A stretch of DNA of 64,000 nucleotides from Pseudooceanicola batsensis HTCC2597 (GTDB lineage Bacteria; Pseudomonadota; Alphaproteobacteria; Rhodobacterales; Rhodobacteraceae). Position 1 is the first letter of the stretch. Every line of letters begins with the position of its first letter. Shown piece by piece: positions 50,970-59,899 of this stretch. The position numbers and the translations under genes are program-made. Below the pieces are notes generated by a model. That model was not told the DNA's origin. It ran no database searches and saw nothing but the letters and a program-made list of their open reading frames with translations. The stretch covers positions 124,001-188,000 of the forward strand of contig NZ_AAMO01000008.1 of NCBI RefSeq assembly GCF_000152725.1, given 5' to 3'.

Positions 50970-53900
50970 TCAGACCAGGAAATCGCTCGCGTCGATATCC
51001 GACGGCGAAAGCGACGCCCCGAAGAGGTGTATCGCGTCGGTCGAGACGCCGTTGAAGTAATCCAGCCGGACGCCCTGCGCCGTGTCGACCTCGGTAAAGC
51101 TGGCATGGGTCAGGCCCGAGCCGCGCAGGTCGATCTTGTCGTAGTTGTCCTGCCAGTCGAGGATGAGGTCGCGGCCGAAGCCTACGGCGTCGAAGACGAA
51201 GACATCCGCGTTCCCGCCACCGAGCAGGAGATCGTTGCCGAGCCCGCCCTTGATGGTGTCCTCGCCGTAAAGCCCTTCGAGCCGGTTCACCTGATCATCG
51301 CCCGTCAGCGTGTCGCCCGCATTCGAGCCGATGACGTTCTCGACGTTCACGAGCGTGTCGCCCTCGGCCGCGAAACCCGAACCGGTGCCGGCCGCGAGGT
51401 CGATCTGCACGGACGAGGTGTTGGCATAGCGCACCGTGTCGATCCCCGCACCGCCGTCGATGCTGTCGGCGCCGGTTCCGGCGTTGATCGTGTCGTCGCC
51501 GTTGCCGCCCATGATCGTCGCGGCACCGCCATAGTCGATCAGCAGGTCGTCGCCGCCGGCACCTTCCAGGATCGGCGCGGTACCACCGCCGACCAGCTCG
51601 TCGTCATGCCCCGAGCCGATGATCCGCTCGACATAGATCAGGCGGTCGCCCTCGGCCGTCCCGCCCGTACCGACCCGGTAGATCCCGACGTTCACGCCGA
51701 CGGCGCTGTCCTGGTAGCTCGCCGTGTCGATGCCGTTGTAGCCGATGATCGTGTCGGCCCCGAGGCCGCCGCGCATGTGGTCGTCGCCGCCGATGCCTTC
51801 GATCAGGTTGTCCTGACCGTCCCCGATGATGGTGTCGGCGTTCTGCGACCCCACCACGTTCTCGATGCCGAAGAAGGTATCGCCTTCGGCCTGGCCCCCC
51901 GTCGCGATGTTGGCGGCAAGGTTGATCTGCACCGCGGCCGAGGACGCGTAGCGGACGGTATCGATCCCCGCTCCGCCGGTGATGGAATCGGCGCCGTCGC
52001 CCGCGTCGATCACGTCATCTCCCGAGCCGCCGTCGATCGTGTCGTTGCCGGCCCCCGAGAAGAAGGTGTCGTCGCCCTGCAGACCGTTCAGCTGGTTCGC
52101 CGTGCCGGTGCCGATGAAGAGGTCACGGAAGTTCGAGCCGATCGCATTCTCGATGTTGATCAGCACGTCCCCCTGCGATGCGCCGCCCTCGCCGGCGGAC
52201 CCGCCGAGCGAGATGCGCCGCGCGCCCGAGGCGGCGCTTTCATAGGTGACCCAGTCGTCGCCGGCACCGCCGTTGATCACGTCGGGGTTGGACCCGCCGT
52301 CGATCGTGTCGTCGCCATTGCCGCCCAGCAGGCTGTCCGCTCCGAGCCCGCCGTCCAGGATGTCGTTGCCGCTGCCGGCGGTCAGGGTGTCGTCGCCGGT
52401 GCGCCCGAAGAGCGAGATCGCACCGCTGCCCGTGGCCGTGAAGGTATCCGCGACCGAGGTTCCGAGGACCCGGTCCACGTTGACGGCCGTGAGATCCGCA
52501 CCGAGCGTGCCGCCGCTGCCATCGCCCTCGTTCGTGTCCGTGTTCAGTTCGAAGGTGGCCGCGACATCGATGAACTCACCGAAGTCGAGATCCGCGGAGC
52601 CGGTTCCGTCGCCGTTGTTCAGGGCGACGAGATCCATGGTCGTCGCGTTCCGGAGCAGCGCGAAACCGAAGCCCGCCGACTGGTTCAGCAGGTTCAGCGT
52701 CGCGTCGTCGGTCAGGGTTCCCAGATTCGAGAAGTTCACCACGCGGAAGCTGTCGCCCGCGGTCAGGAAACCGTTGCGGACGTCGATGTTGACCGTCATG
52801 CCGGCTCCGAACGAGACGTCGCCGTTCGCGAAATCGATCCGGCCCCCCTGGCCCGTCGCCGCGTCGATCAGCAGGTTGATCGATCCGCTCTCGGCCACGA
52901 AATGGCCGGTGATCGATGTCACGCCGCCGGCGAGGATATCCCATTCGCCACCCGCGATCCCGAAACCGGACCCGGTGGCTGTCACACTGGCGTCGCCGGT
53001 GACGAGCGTACCCCCCTGCCCGATGGCGATGATGCCGGCCGACAGAGCGCCGCCATTGGTGATGGTCAGCTGGCCGTCACCACTCCCGGTCAGTTCGTCG
53101 TTGACGATCTCGTCGCCGCCGACCACGACCGCGTCCATCCCCGAGACCGAAGAGCCGGTTCCGTCGATCAGGGCCGTCGCCGTATCGATCCGGTTGCCCT
53201 GCCCCACGGCGAAGGCGCTCGAAACCCCGGTCGGAGCCCCGTCGAGCTGGCCGCCGCCGTCGGTGAAGCCGATCGTGCTGCCCGACAGCACCTCGAGGCT
53301 GGCGCTGGTCGAGATATCGTAGCCGACCGACACCAGCGCCGTCATCCCGGCAAGGTTCAGAGCCGAACCGTTGGCCAGCGAGACCGAGCCGTTAGCTCCG
53401 CCGGTTCCGAAATCCGTCCCGATGCGGAAGGTCACGTACTCGCTCGCCGAACTGACGTTCAGCGTCGATCCGTCGACGTCCAGCACGCCGGTCGATCCGT
53501 CCCGTCCGACGTTGAAGTAGGCCGCGCCCGCAGCCCCGGTGGCCGCCATGTTCATGGTCGCGTTCGTGAGGTTCAGCGTGCCGCTGTCCGCCTGCCAGTT
53601 GCCGACGTTCGCATAGACGCTCCGGCCGGAATCGAGAACTTCCAGCAGGCCGCCGTTCGCGACCGATACCGTCCCGGTCGAACCGCCCGCACCGCGACCG
53701 ATCGAGAACCCGCTATCCATCGGATCCCCGTAGAGCGGATCGCTGGCGGAGCTTCCCGTTCCCGAGAACCGCAGTGTCGAATTGTCGACTGTCACGGTGG
53801 CCGATCCGCCGTCGCGTCCGAAGCTGGCATAAGCGCCGTAGCCGGAGTTGAACTCGAGAAGGCTGCCGTTCGTCAGGCTGACATTCGCGGTACCTTCCCG

Positions 53901-55712
53901 GCCCATGTTGGCGCCGCTCCAGGCCACCGCGTTGAAGGTCAGGCTGCCGTTGTCGAGGTTCAGGTTGCCGATGCCGCCGCTGCGTCCGAGGTTGAAGAAG
54001 GTCTCCAGCCCGGAGCTGTTCACCGTCATGGTCGAACCGGTGATGTTCAGGGTGCCGTTCGACCCGGCCTCCCGGCCGACACTCAGGCCCGAGAAACCGG
54101 TGGCGTTCATGACGGCGGTCGATCCGTTCAGGAACTCCAGCAGCCCGGTGCCGGACTGGCGGCCGACATTGACGTTGAATTCGTCGCCCGCGTCGACCTG
54201 CCAGGTCGCGTTGTTCAGCCGGAGCACGCCGTTGCCGCCGGTTCCGATGTCGTTGAAGGCATCGTCGGCCGTGTCCTGGTCGATGGTCGCGCCGGTCGTC
54301 ACCTCCATGGTGCCCATGCCCGGGCCCGTGCCGAAGTCGGCACCGACGATGATCTGCGACCGCTGCGTGCCGTTCACCTGCAACAGCCCGCCGCTCTGGA
54401 TCAGGGCCGTCCCGACGGCCTGTTCGATGCCCGCCTGGAACCGGGCCTGCGTCGCGGCCGTGATCGATGTGGTGCCGCCGGTCTGCGTGAAATCGCCGGT
54501 TCCGCCGCTGACACCGCCGGTCCCGGCCGTCAACCGTGCGCCGGCGTTGGTCGAGGCAACCGTCAGGGTGCCGGAATTCGTGAGGCCCCCGACGCCGCCG
54601 TCGACACCCAGTTCGAAATCGACATCCGCGTTGACGGATGAGACCGACATGGTGCCGGTGTTGTTCGCCGTGCCGGTGCCGCCTTCGCGCCCGAGGCTGA
54701 CGTACGTGTACTGGTTCGTACTGGAGACGGTCAGGTCGCCGGCATTGACGATGTCGCCCGAGCTCAGCGCATCGCTCCGGCCCAGCTGAAGCGCCGCGCC
54801 CTCGACCCCGGTGATCATCGCCGATCCCGTGACGCCGATGTTTAGGGCCCCCGTGCCGCCCGCGCGGCCGATGTTCATATAGCTGTCGCCGACATCGTTG
54901 CGGATCACGAGCTCGGACCCGCTGTTGACGTTGAACGTGCCGTCGCTGCCGGAATAGCGGCCGATGGTGCCGCCGGCCGACAGGTTGTTGTACCCGATCA
55001 CGTTGAACGAGGCGTTGTTGGTCAGCGTCGCGGTCGCGGTGCCGTCACGGCCGATATGGAAATAGGCTTCGGATCCGCCCGTGCCGAGGACGTTGATCGT
55101 GGAGTTGTCGACGTTGAGCGTACCTGTCCCCGCCGTGCCCGATCCGTAATCCGCACCGAGCGCGATGCCGACGAAGTCGTCCGCCCCGCCCGAGGCGCTC
55201 GACAGGGTGAGGACGGAGCCGTTGTTGAAATTGGCCGTTCCCGTCCCGCCGTCCCTTCCGATCTCGAGCGCCGCGCCGGTGCCGTTGATCGTGACGGTGG
55301 ACGCATCCGCCGAGAACGTGCCGGTGCCTCCGTCAATCCCGACATCGATGCCCTCGTGATCACTGTCGGGGCTGTTGGCGGCACCTGCCGTATCCTGGAT
55401 CGTCAGTTCGGCGCCGGCCAGCAGGTTGAAATCACCGATGCTGCCGCTGTCGCGCCCGACCTGGATATTGGCGCGGAGCGAGGCGCTCCCGTTGGCGTCC
55501 AGCGTCATCGCGGAACCCGTGCCCGAGATCGTGACCTCGCCGTCGCCCCCGTTCACGCCGACCCGGACCCGGGGTTCCGCCGCCGTGTTGCTTGCGAGAA
55601 CCGGAAGCACGGAGCCGCCATCGATCGTGATGGTACCGGTTCCGCCATCCCCGTATCGGTAGAAGCCGTCAACAGAATCTTCCGAAAAAACACCGGTCCG
55701 CGTAATGCCCAT
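50970..55712 (-). CDS. Large secreted beta-repeat protein with RTX calcium-binding repeats
   Basis: A 1580-residue protein with no N-terminal signal peptide. Residues about 20-900 hold about 26 degenerate repeats of 30-45 residues built on a G-R-x-G-G-T-G turn followed by a GS-x-L-x-V strand (for example GRDGGTGTANFNNGSVLTL), which predicts a long beta-helix or solenoid. Residues about 1103-1503 carry RTX nonapeptides (GGNGDDTID, GGAGIDTVRY and similar). The last 75 residues, ending DASDFLV, look like a type I secretion signal. It is probably a surface or extracellular adhesin-like filament exported by a type I system, but no T1SS genes are in the window. The start has AGGGGGACGAC. Confidence 0.88.
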   Translation of the reverse strand: MGITRTGVFSEDSVDGFYRYGDGGTGTITIDGGSVLPVLASNTAAEPRVRVGVNGGDGEVTISGTGSAMTLDANGSASLRANIQVGRDSGSIGDFNLLAGAELTIQDTAGAANSPDSDHEGIDVGIDGGTGTFSADASTVTINGTGAALEIGRDGGTGTANFNNGSVLTLSSASGGADDFVGIALGADYGSGTAGTGTLNVDNSTINVLGTGGSEAYFHIGRDGTATATLTNNASFNVIGYNNLSAGGTIGRYSGSDGTFNVNSGSELVIRNDVGDSYMNIGRAGGTGALNIGVTGSAMITGVEGAALQLGRSDALSSGDIVNAGDLTVSSTNQYTYVSLGREGGTGTANNTGTMSVSSVNADVDFELGVDGGVGGLTNSGTLTVASTNAGARLTAGTGGVSGGTGDFTQTGGTTSITAATQARFQAGIEQAVGTALIQSGGLLQVNGTQRSQIIVGADFGTGPGMGTMEVTTGATIDQDTADDAFNDIGTGGNGVLRLNNATWQVDAGDEFNVNVGRQSGTGLLEFLNGSTAVMNATGFSGLSVGREAGSNGTLNITGSTMTVNSSGLETFFNLGRSGGIGNLNLDNGSLTFNAVAWSGANMGREGTANVSLTNGSLLEFNSGYGAYASFGRDGGSATVTVDNSTLRFSGTGSSASDPLYGDPMDSGFSIGRGAGGSTGTVSVANGGLLEVLDSGRSVYANVGNWQADSGTLNLTNATMNMAATGAAGAAYFNVGRDGSTGVLDVDGSTLNVSSASEYVTFRIGTDFGTGGANGSVSLANGSALNLAGMTALVSVGYDISTSASLEVLSGSTIGFTDGGGQLDGAPTGVSSAFAVGQGNRIDTATALIDGTGSSVSGMDAVVVGGDEIVNDELTGSGDGQLTITNGGALSAGIIAIGQGGTLVTGDASVTATGSGFGIAGGEWDILAGGVTSITGHFVAESGSINLLIDAATGQGGRIDFANGDVSFGAGMTVNIDVRNGFLTAGDSFRVVNFSNLGTLTDDATLNLLNQSAGFGFALLRNATTMDLVALNNGDGTGSADLDFGEFIDVAATFELNTDTNEGDGSGGTLGADLTAVNVDRVLGTSVADTFTATGSGAISLFGRTGDDTLTAGSGNDILDGGLGADSLLGGNGDDTIDGGSNPDVINGGAGDDWVTYESAASGARRISLGGSAGEGGASQGDVLINIENAIGSNFRDLFIGTGTANQLNGLQGDDTFFSGAGNDTIDGGSGDDVIDAGDGADSITGGAGIDTVRYASSAAVQINLAANIATGGQAEGDTFFGIENVVGSQNADTIIGDGQDNLIEGIGGDDHMRGGLGADTIIGYNGIDTASYQDSAVGVNVGIYRVGTGGTAEGDRLIYVERIIGSGHDDELVGGGTAPILEGAGGDDLLIDYGGAATIMGGNGDDTINAGTGADSIDGGAGIDTVRYANTSSVQIDLAAGTGSGFAAEGDTLVNVENVIGSNAGDTLTGDDQVNRLEGLYGEDTIKGGLGNDLLLGGGNADVFVFDAVGFGRDLILDWQDNYDKIDLRGSGLTHASFTEVDTAQGVRLDYFNGVSTDAIHLFGASLSPSDIDASDFLV

Positions 55713-56273
55713 GTCGTCCCCCTAGGGTATATCGTGCCCGGTCGCGCCGATCAGGAAGCGCGACGGTCAATGTGGTAAAATTTTGCCTTTTTGTTGCTCT
55801 TGATGTGGCGCAGCCAACTTAAAATAAACCGTTGATATGTCCAACGGATTTTTCAGCCCTTGCCGCGCCCGAGGCAGCGGGATCTGCCGCGGAGACGCGC
55901 CTGCCCCAAGCAGTGTTGACGTTCCGGCAAGCAGGCGCCCCTGCAAGAACCCGGAATTGCAACCGGCGCCGAGGGGGGATCCCCGACGCCGGCGCTTTGA
56001 AATGCACTATATAGCGCCTCACTCACTTGCGCTGCAAAATGGCTCTCTGAAACCGAACTTTCCCAACACGCGTCAACGGGACCTTGGCGCGTATTTTATG
56101 GAAGGCAGGAAAAGGTTTGCACAGAACGGCACCGTCGGGAATGCGCGTCATTGCCTGGGCAATGTTGCCTATGCTCCGCACCCTCCGCAGAGTTGCCTTG
56201 CATCCCCGATTGTGGAACTCATGCAGGGCGCGGCAGGGGCGATGACCGGCCGCGGCGGCGGATGCGGGGGGAC
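55713..56273. other. Long intergenic region upstream of the RTX gene and dCache kinase
   Basis: About 560 bases, AT-richer than the rest. On the RTX side it holds a 7-bp stem GTCGCGC/GCGCGAC at 55741-55764, probably in the 5' leader, and a dyad at 55829-55847. On the kinase side there is a GC-rich hairpin near 55963-55998. Short open frames here (for example 55837-56385) have no site or motif and are not called. Confidence 0.5.
55829..55847. promoter_or_regulatory. Candidate operator upstream of the RTX gene
   Basis: CCGTTG-ATATGTC-CAACGG is a perfect 6-bp dyad with a 7-base spacer in AT-rich surroundings, about 120 bases upstream of the RTX start codon. It is the size of a LuxR/FixJ-type site. 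A FixJ-like regulator is encoded nearby at 58694, but the link is only suggestive. Confidence 0.35.
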
Positions 56274-58583
56274 ATGCGGAATTCACTGGGGGCATTGCTG
56301 GCGATCGGCCTCGCCGGCCTGCAGTTCGTCGCGGTCCTCGCGGTGGTCTTCTCGTCCTACGTCACCTCGGAACGCGCCCTGCTGAACCACGCCCGCGACC
56401 TGCTCAGCGACGTCGGCACCAACACCATCGAACACTCGCGCGGGTTCCTGGGACCGGCCCGCGGCGCGGCCGAACTCTCGGCCCGGCTGGCCGAGGACCG
56501 GGTGATCGCCAGCGACGTCCCCGAACTGCTCGAGCAGCTGCTCTTCCAGCAGCTCCTGCTCGCCCCGCAATTCGCCGGCGTCTACCACGGCGGCGAGGAC
56601 GGGGAATTCGTCTATGTCATGCGCTCGGAGGGGCCGGCCCCCTTCCGCACCAAGATCATCCGGGTCGAGGACGGCGTCCGCACGACCGAGCTGATCTGGC
56701 GCGACGACGACTTCAACGTGGTCGAACGGCGGATGGATCCCCTCGACACCTACGACCCGCGCAGCCGGCCCTGGTACATCCGGGCGCGCGCGGAGCTCAC
56801 GACGATCTGGACCGACCCCTACATCTTCTTCTCGTCGCAGCAGCCGGGCATCACCCTCGCCTCGCCGGTGATGGACGGGCCGGACGCTGTGCGCGGCATC
56901 GTCGGCGTCGATATCGAGATCAGCGAGATCTCGGAGTTCCTGGCCCGGCTGCGCATCGGTTCGACGGGCCGCGCCCTGATCATCCACGAAAACGGCGACG
57001 TCATCGCGCACCCCAACCGCAGCCTGCTCAAGACGCAGGACGCCGACGGCACGCTGCGCTTCGTCGACATCGCGCAGTTCGAGGATCCGATCGCGCGAGA
57101 GGCGTTTTCCGACCTGGTCGCGAACGGCGTGATCCCGGTCGAACACGAGATGCTGTCGCAGTTCTCGTTCCGGAACGAGACCTATGTCTCGGTCGTGATG
57201 CCGCCGATCAGCGACAACCTGCCCTGGACCATCGCCGCCTACGCGCTCGAGAGCGACTTCACCGAGGTGATCAAGCAGAACCGGCGGAACAACTTCTGGA
57301 TCGCCGCGCTGGTGGCCGCGATCACCGGGCTCTGCGGGCTGGCCCTCGCCAACTACATCTACAAGCCGGTCCGCGCCTTCGCCGTTCGCTCCGCCCTCAT
57401 CTCCCAGGGTGAACTGGACCCCTCGGAACCGCTGCCCAAGACCTATCAGGAGCTGGAGAACGCCAACCGGACCCTGATGCAGCAGATCGCCGCCCGCCGC
57501 GAGACCGAGATCGAATATGGCCGCACCTTCGGCCTGTCCTCGCACGGGATGGCCCAGATCGAGGCCGCGACCGGTCGCTTCCTCCGCGTGAACGACAAGA
57601 TCTGCGAGATCACGGGCTATTCCGAGGACGAACTGACGCGGATGGCGCTGGCCGATCTGGTCCACCCGGACGAGCCGCTGTTCCTGCTGTCGGACGGCCA
57701 CGGGGAAGACGCCCCGCGCGCCTTCAACCACGAGATGCGCTGCCTGCGCCGCGACGGCGCGACGGTCTGGACGCTGGTCAACGCCATCCTGATCTTCAAT
57801 CAGGAGGGCAAGCCGATCCACTACGTCCTCACCATGGACGACATCACGCCCGCCAAGCAGACCGAGGACCAGATCGCCGAGCTCTCCAAGGACCTGTCGA
57901 ACCTTTCGCGCGACAACACGATGGGCCAGGTCGCCGCAGGGCTCGCGCACGAGCTGAACCAGCCGCTGACCGCCATCGCCCAGAACGCCGACAGCGCGCT
58001 GTATTCCGTCGACCAGATCGCCGGCGACCACGACGGGCTGCGCCAGACGCTCGAGGAGATCGCCGAGCAGTCGATGCGCGCGGGCGAGATCATCAAGGCC
58101 CTGCGCAGCTTCATCCGGCGCGACGAAGGGATCCGCACCGACTTCGACCTTGGCGAGCTTGTCGAACAGACCAAGCGGCTCGTCATCGCCGAGGCCCGGG
58201 CCGCCGGGGCGACGATCGAGGCCGATCTCGCCGATCTTCCCCCCGTCCATGCCAACCGGATCCAGATCGCCCAGGTGCTGGTGAACCTGTTGCGCAACGC
58301 GGTCGAGGCCGTGGCGGACTGCGAGTCCTGCGACCGCCGCGTCCTCGTGCGGGCCGAACGGCAGGGCGACCAGGTTCTGGTCGCGGTCGAGGACACCGGG
58401 CCGGGCGTCGATCCCGGCATCAGCCTGTTCACCGAATTCGAGACCACCAAGCCGACCGGCATGGGGCTCGGCCTGTCGATCTGCCAGTCCATCGTCCACG
58501 CCAACGGCGGCCGGCTCTGGCACGAACCGGCCGAGCCGCAAGGCGCCCGCTTCTGTTTCACCGTGGCCGTCGGCCCGGCGTGA
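56274..58583 (+). CDS. Membrane sensor kinase: dCache, PAS, HisKA-HATPase
   Basis: A 769-residue sensor kinase. TM1 is residues about 5-30. A periplasmic double-Cache domain runs to about 335 (YDPRSRPWYIRA and IVGVDIEISEISEFL are typical Cache segments). TM2 spans about 340-362, then a PAS domain (about 410-520), HisKA with phospho-acceptor His559 in GLAHELNQPLTAI, and HATPase with NLLRNAVEA, DTGPGVD and GMGLGLSICQSIV. The kinase resembles the DctB/FixL group. ATG 56274 is chosen over 56262 because the hydrophobic helix begins immediately. The FixJ-type regulator follows 110 bases later. The ligand is probably a small carboxylate or amino acid. Confidence 0.9.
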   Translation: MRNSLGALLAIGLAGLQFVAVLAVVFSSYVTSERALLNHARDLLSDVGTNTIEHSRGFLGPARGAAELSARLAEDRVIASDVPELLEQLLFQQLLLAPQFAGVYHGGEDGEFVYVMRSEGPAPFRTKIIRVEDGVRTTELIWRDDDFNVVERRMDPLDTYDPRSRPWYIRARAELTTIWTDPYIFFSSQQPGITLASPVMDGPDAVRGIVGVDIEISEISEFLARLRIGSTGRALIIHENGDVIAHPNRSLLKTQDADGTLRFVDIAQFEDPIAREAFSDLVANGVIPVEHEMLSQFSFRNETYVSVVMPPISDNLPWTIAAYALESDFTEVIKQNRRNNFWIAALVAAITGLCGLALANYIYKPVRAFAVRSALISQGELDPSEPLPKTYQELENANRTLMQQIAARRETEIEYGRTFGLSSHGMAQIEAATGRFLRVNDKICEITGYSEDELTRMALADLVHPDEPLFLLSDGHGEDAPRAFNHEMRCLRRDGATVWTLVNAILIFNQEGKPIHYVLTMDDITPAKQTEDQIAELSKDLSNLSRDNTMGQVAAGLAHELNQPLTAIAQNADSALYSVDQIAGDHDGLRQTLEEIAEQSMRAGEIIKALRSFIRRDEGIRTDFDLGELVEQTKRLVIAEARAAGATIEADLADLPPVHANRIQIAQVLVNLLRNAVEAVADCESCDRRVLVRAERQGDQVLVAVEDTGPGVDPGISLFTEFETTKPTGMGLGLSICQSIVHANGGRLWHEPAEPQGARFCFTVAVGPA

Positions 58584-58693
58584 CAAAAATGTGCAGCCGC
58601 GCCGCCAACTGGCCGGAGGGGCGCGGCTTCCCTTGCCGGATCGATCGGGTAAGGTATGCAGGATGAGACCGCTATCGGAGTTTTCGGCCGTAC

Positions 58694-59335
58694 ATGCCTG
58701 ACAGCAAACCCTTGGTTTTCGTCGTCGACGACGATCAGGATGTGCGTACCTCGCTGTCCCGTGCCCTCGACCAGCGCGGCATGCAGGTCGAGACCTTTCC
58801 CGCCGCGGAAGCCTTTCTCGCGGCCTATGACGGCGAGCGGCCCGCCTGTGTGGTGCTCGACTACGGCATGCCCGGCATGAACGGACTCGAGCTTCTCGAG
58901 GTGCTGAACCAGCGGCAGCTCCCCCTCGGTGTCGTATTCATCACGGGTCACGGCGGCGTGCCCGAGTCGGTCCAGGCCATGAAGGGCGGCGCGGTGGACT
59001 TTCTGGAAAAGCCGTTCCGGCAGCCGGTCCTGATCGAGCGCATCCAGGCCGCGCTCGACCTCGCCGATTCGCGCTACGGATCGTTCGTGACGCATCGCGA
59101 CCTCAAGGCCCGGTTCGACCGCCTCACCGCGCGCGAAGAGGAAATCGTCTCGCATGTGGTGGCCAATCCCGCCGAGGTGTCGAGCAAGGAGATCGGCAAT
59201 GCCCTCGGCATCAGCCCCCGGACCGTCGACCATCATCGCGCGCGCATCCTGGAAAAGCTCCAGGTGAAATCCCTGGTCGAACTGATCGACCTGGTCACCC
59301 GGCTCCGGTTCGCCGACGGCTCCCGCCGCCTGTAG
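58694..59335 (+). CDS. FixJ/LuxR-family response regulator
   Basis: A 213-residue regulator. The receiver has FVVDDDQDVR, phospho-acceptor Asp56 in VVLDYGMPGMNG, and Lys in FLEKPFRQPV. The LuxR-type HTH is LTAREEEIVSHVVANPAEVS with IGNALGISPRTVDHHRARIL. The arrangement and linker match FixJ/TodT/DctR-like activators. It is the evident partner of the dCache kinase upstream. Target genes are not proven; nearby candidates are the RTX gene or a distant transporter. Confidence 0.9.
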   Translation: MPDSKPLVFVVDDDQDVRTSLSRALDQRGMQVETFPAAEAFLAAYDGERPACVVLDYGMPGMNGLELLEVLNQRQLPLGVVFITGHGGVPESVQAMKGGAVDFLEKPFRQPVLIERIQAALDLADSRYGSFVTHRDLKARFDRLTAREEEIVSHVVANPAEVSSKEIGNALGISPRTVDHHRARILEKLQVKSLVELIDLVTRLRFADGSRRL

Positions 59336-59380
59336 GACGTGACGTCAGCGACCCGGGGCGCCTTGACCCCGGATCGTTCA

Positions 59381-59393
59381 GTTCATATTGAAC
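59381..59393. promoter_or_regulatory. Operator-like palindrome before the GbsR/MarR-RND operon
   Basis: GTTCA-TAT-TGAAC, 23 bases before the regulator start at 59416. A wider outer pair CGTTCA (59375-59380) and TGAACG (59389-59394) reinforces it. It probably lies over the promoter and would mediate autorepression by the GbsR-type protein. Confidence 0.55.
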
Positions 59394-59415
59394 GTTACGA
59401 ACAAAAAGGCCACCC

Positions 59416-59898
59416 ATGACCCCCTCGCCCGAAGAGCAGTTCATCGAGACGCTCGGCCTGATCTTCCAGGCCGAAGGCGTGCCGCGCATCTCGGGCCAGG
59501 TCCTCGCCTACCTCGTCCTCGCGGGCGATTCGCGCAGCCTGACCGAGATCGCGCAGGCGCTCGGCGTTTCCAAGGCCTCGGTCTCGACCAACGTCCGCCA
59601 GCTCGAGGCGCGCGGGGCGACCGAACGCGACAGCCGCATCGGCTCGCGGCAGGATCTCTGGCGGGCGGTGGCCGACCCGCATCACCGCGTCCTCGGCACC
59701 ATGGCCGAGCGGTTCGACCGCAACGCCGACCGCATGCAGGACATCGCCGCCGGCTTCGCGGGGGACCCCGACAAACAGCAGAGGGTCGGCGCATTCGGCG
59801 ACTTCTACCGCCAGTCCGCAAAATTCCTCCGGACGTGGTTCGACGCCGTCGGCGACGGATCCGAGCCGGGCGACATCATCAGAAAAGCGAACGATTGA
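59416..59898 (+). CDS. GbsR/MarR-type transcriptional regulator
   Basis: A 160-residue winged-helix regulator. The HTH is SLTEIAQALGVSKASVSTNV and the following dimer region includes ADPHHRVLGTMAERFDRNAD, a GbsR-like feature. Its stop is one base before the RND adaptor start, so it leads the efflux operon and probably represses it through the palindrome at 59381-59393. Confidence 0.85.
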   Translation: MTPSPEEQFIETLGLIFQAEGVPRISGQVLAYLVLAGDSRSLTEIAQALGVSKASVSTNVRQLEARGATERDSRIGSRQDLWRAVADPHHRVLGTMAERFDRNADRMQDIAAGFAGDPDKQQRVGAFGDFYRQSAKFLRTWFDAVGDGSEPGDIIRKAND

Positions 59899-59899
59899 G

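Noticed and set aside
51027..54641. 1204-codon open frame on the plus strand
   Set aside because: Antisense to the RTX/beta-repeat gene; its length follows from high GC and repetitive Gly/Thr codons. No ribosome-binding site or motifs.
52406..55655. Repeat block of the RTX gene as a possible DNA satellite or CRISPR
   Set aside because: The periodicity is at protein level (glycine-rich turns) with divergent DNA, inside one continuous reading frame.
55837..56385. 182-codon open frame before the dCache kinase
   Set aside because: Cys/Arg/Pro-rich, no start signal, and overlaps the kinase N-terminus in another frame.
56283..58586. 767-codon minus-strand open frame
   Set aside because: Opposite the dCache-PAS kinase; no motifs and biased composition.
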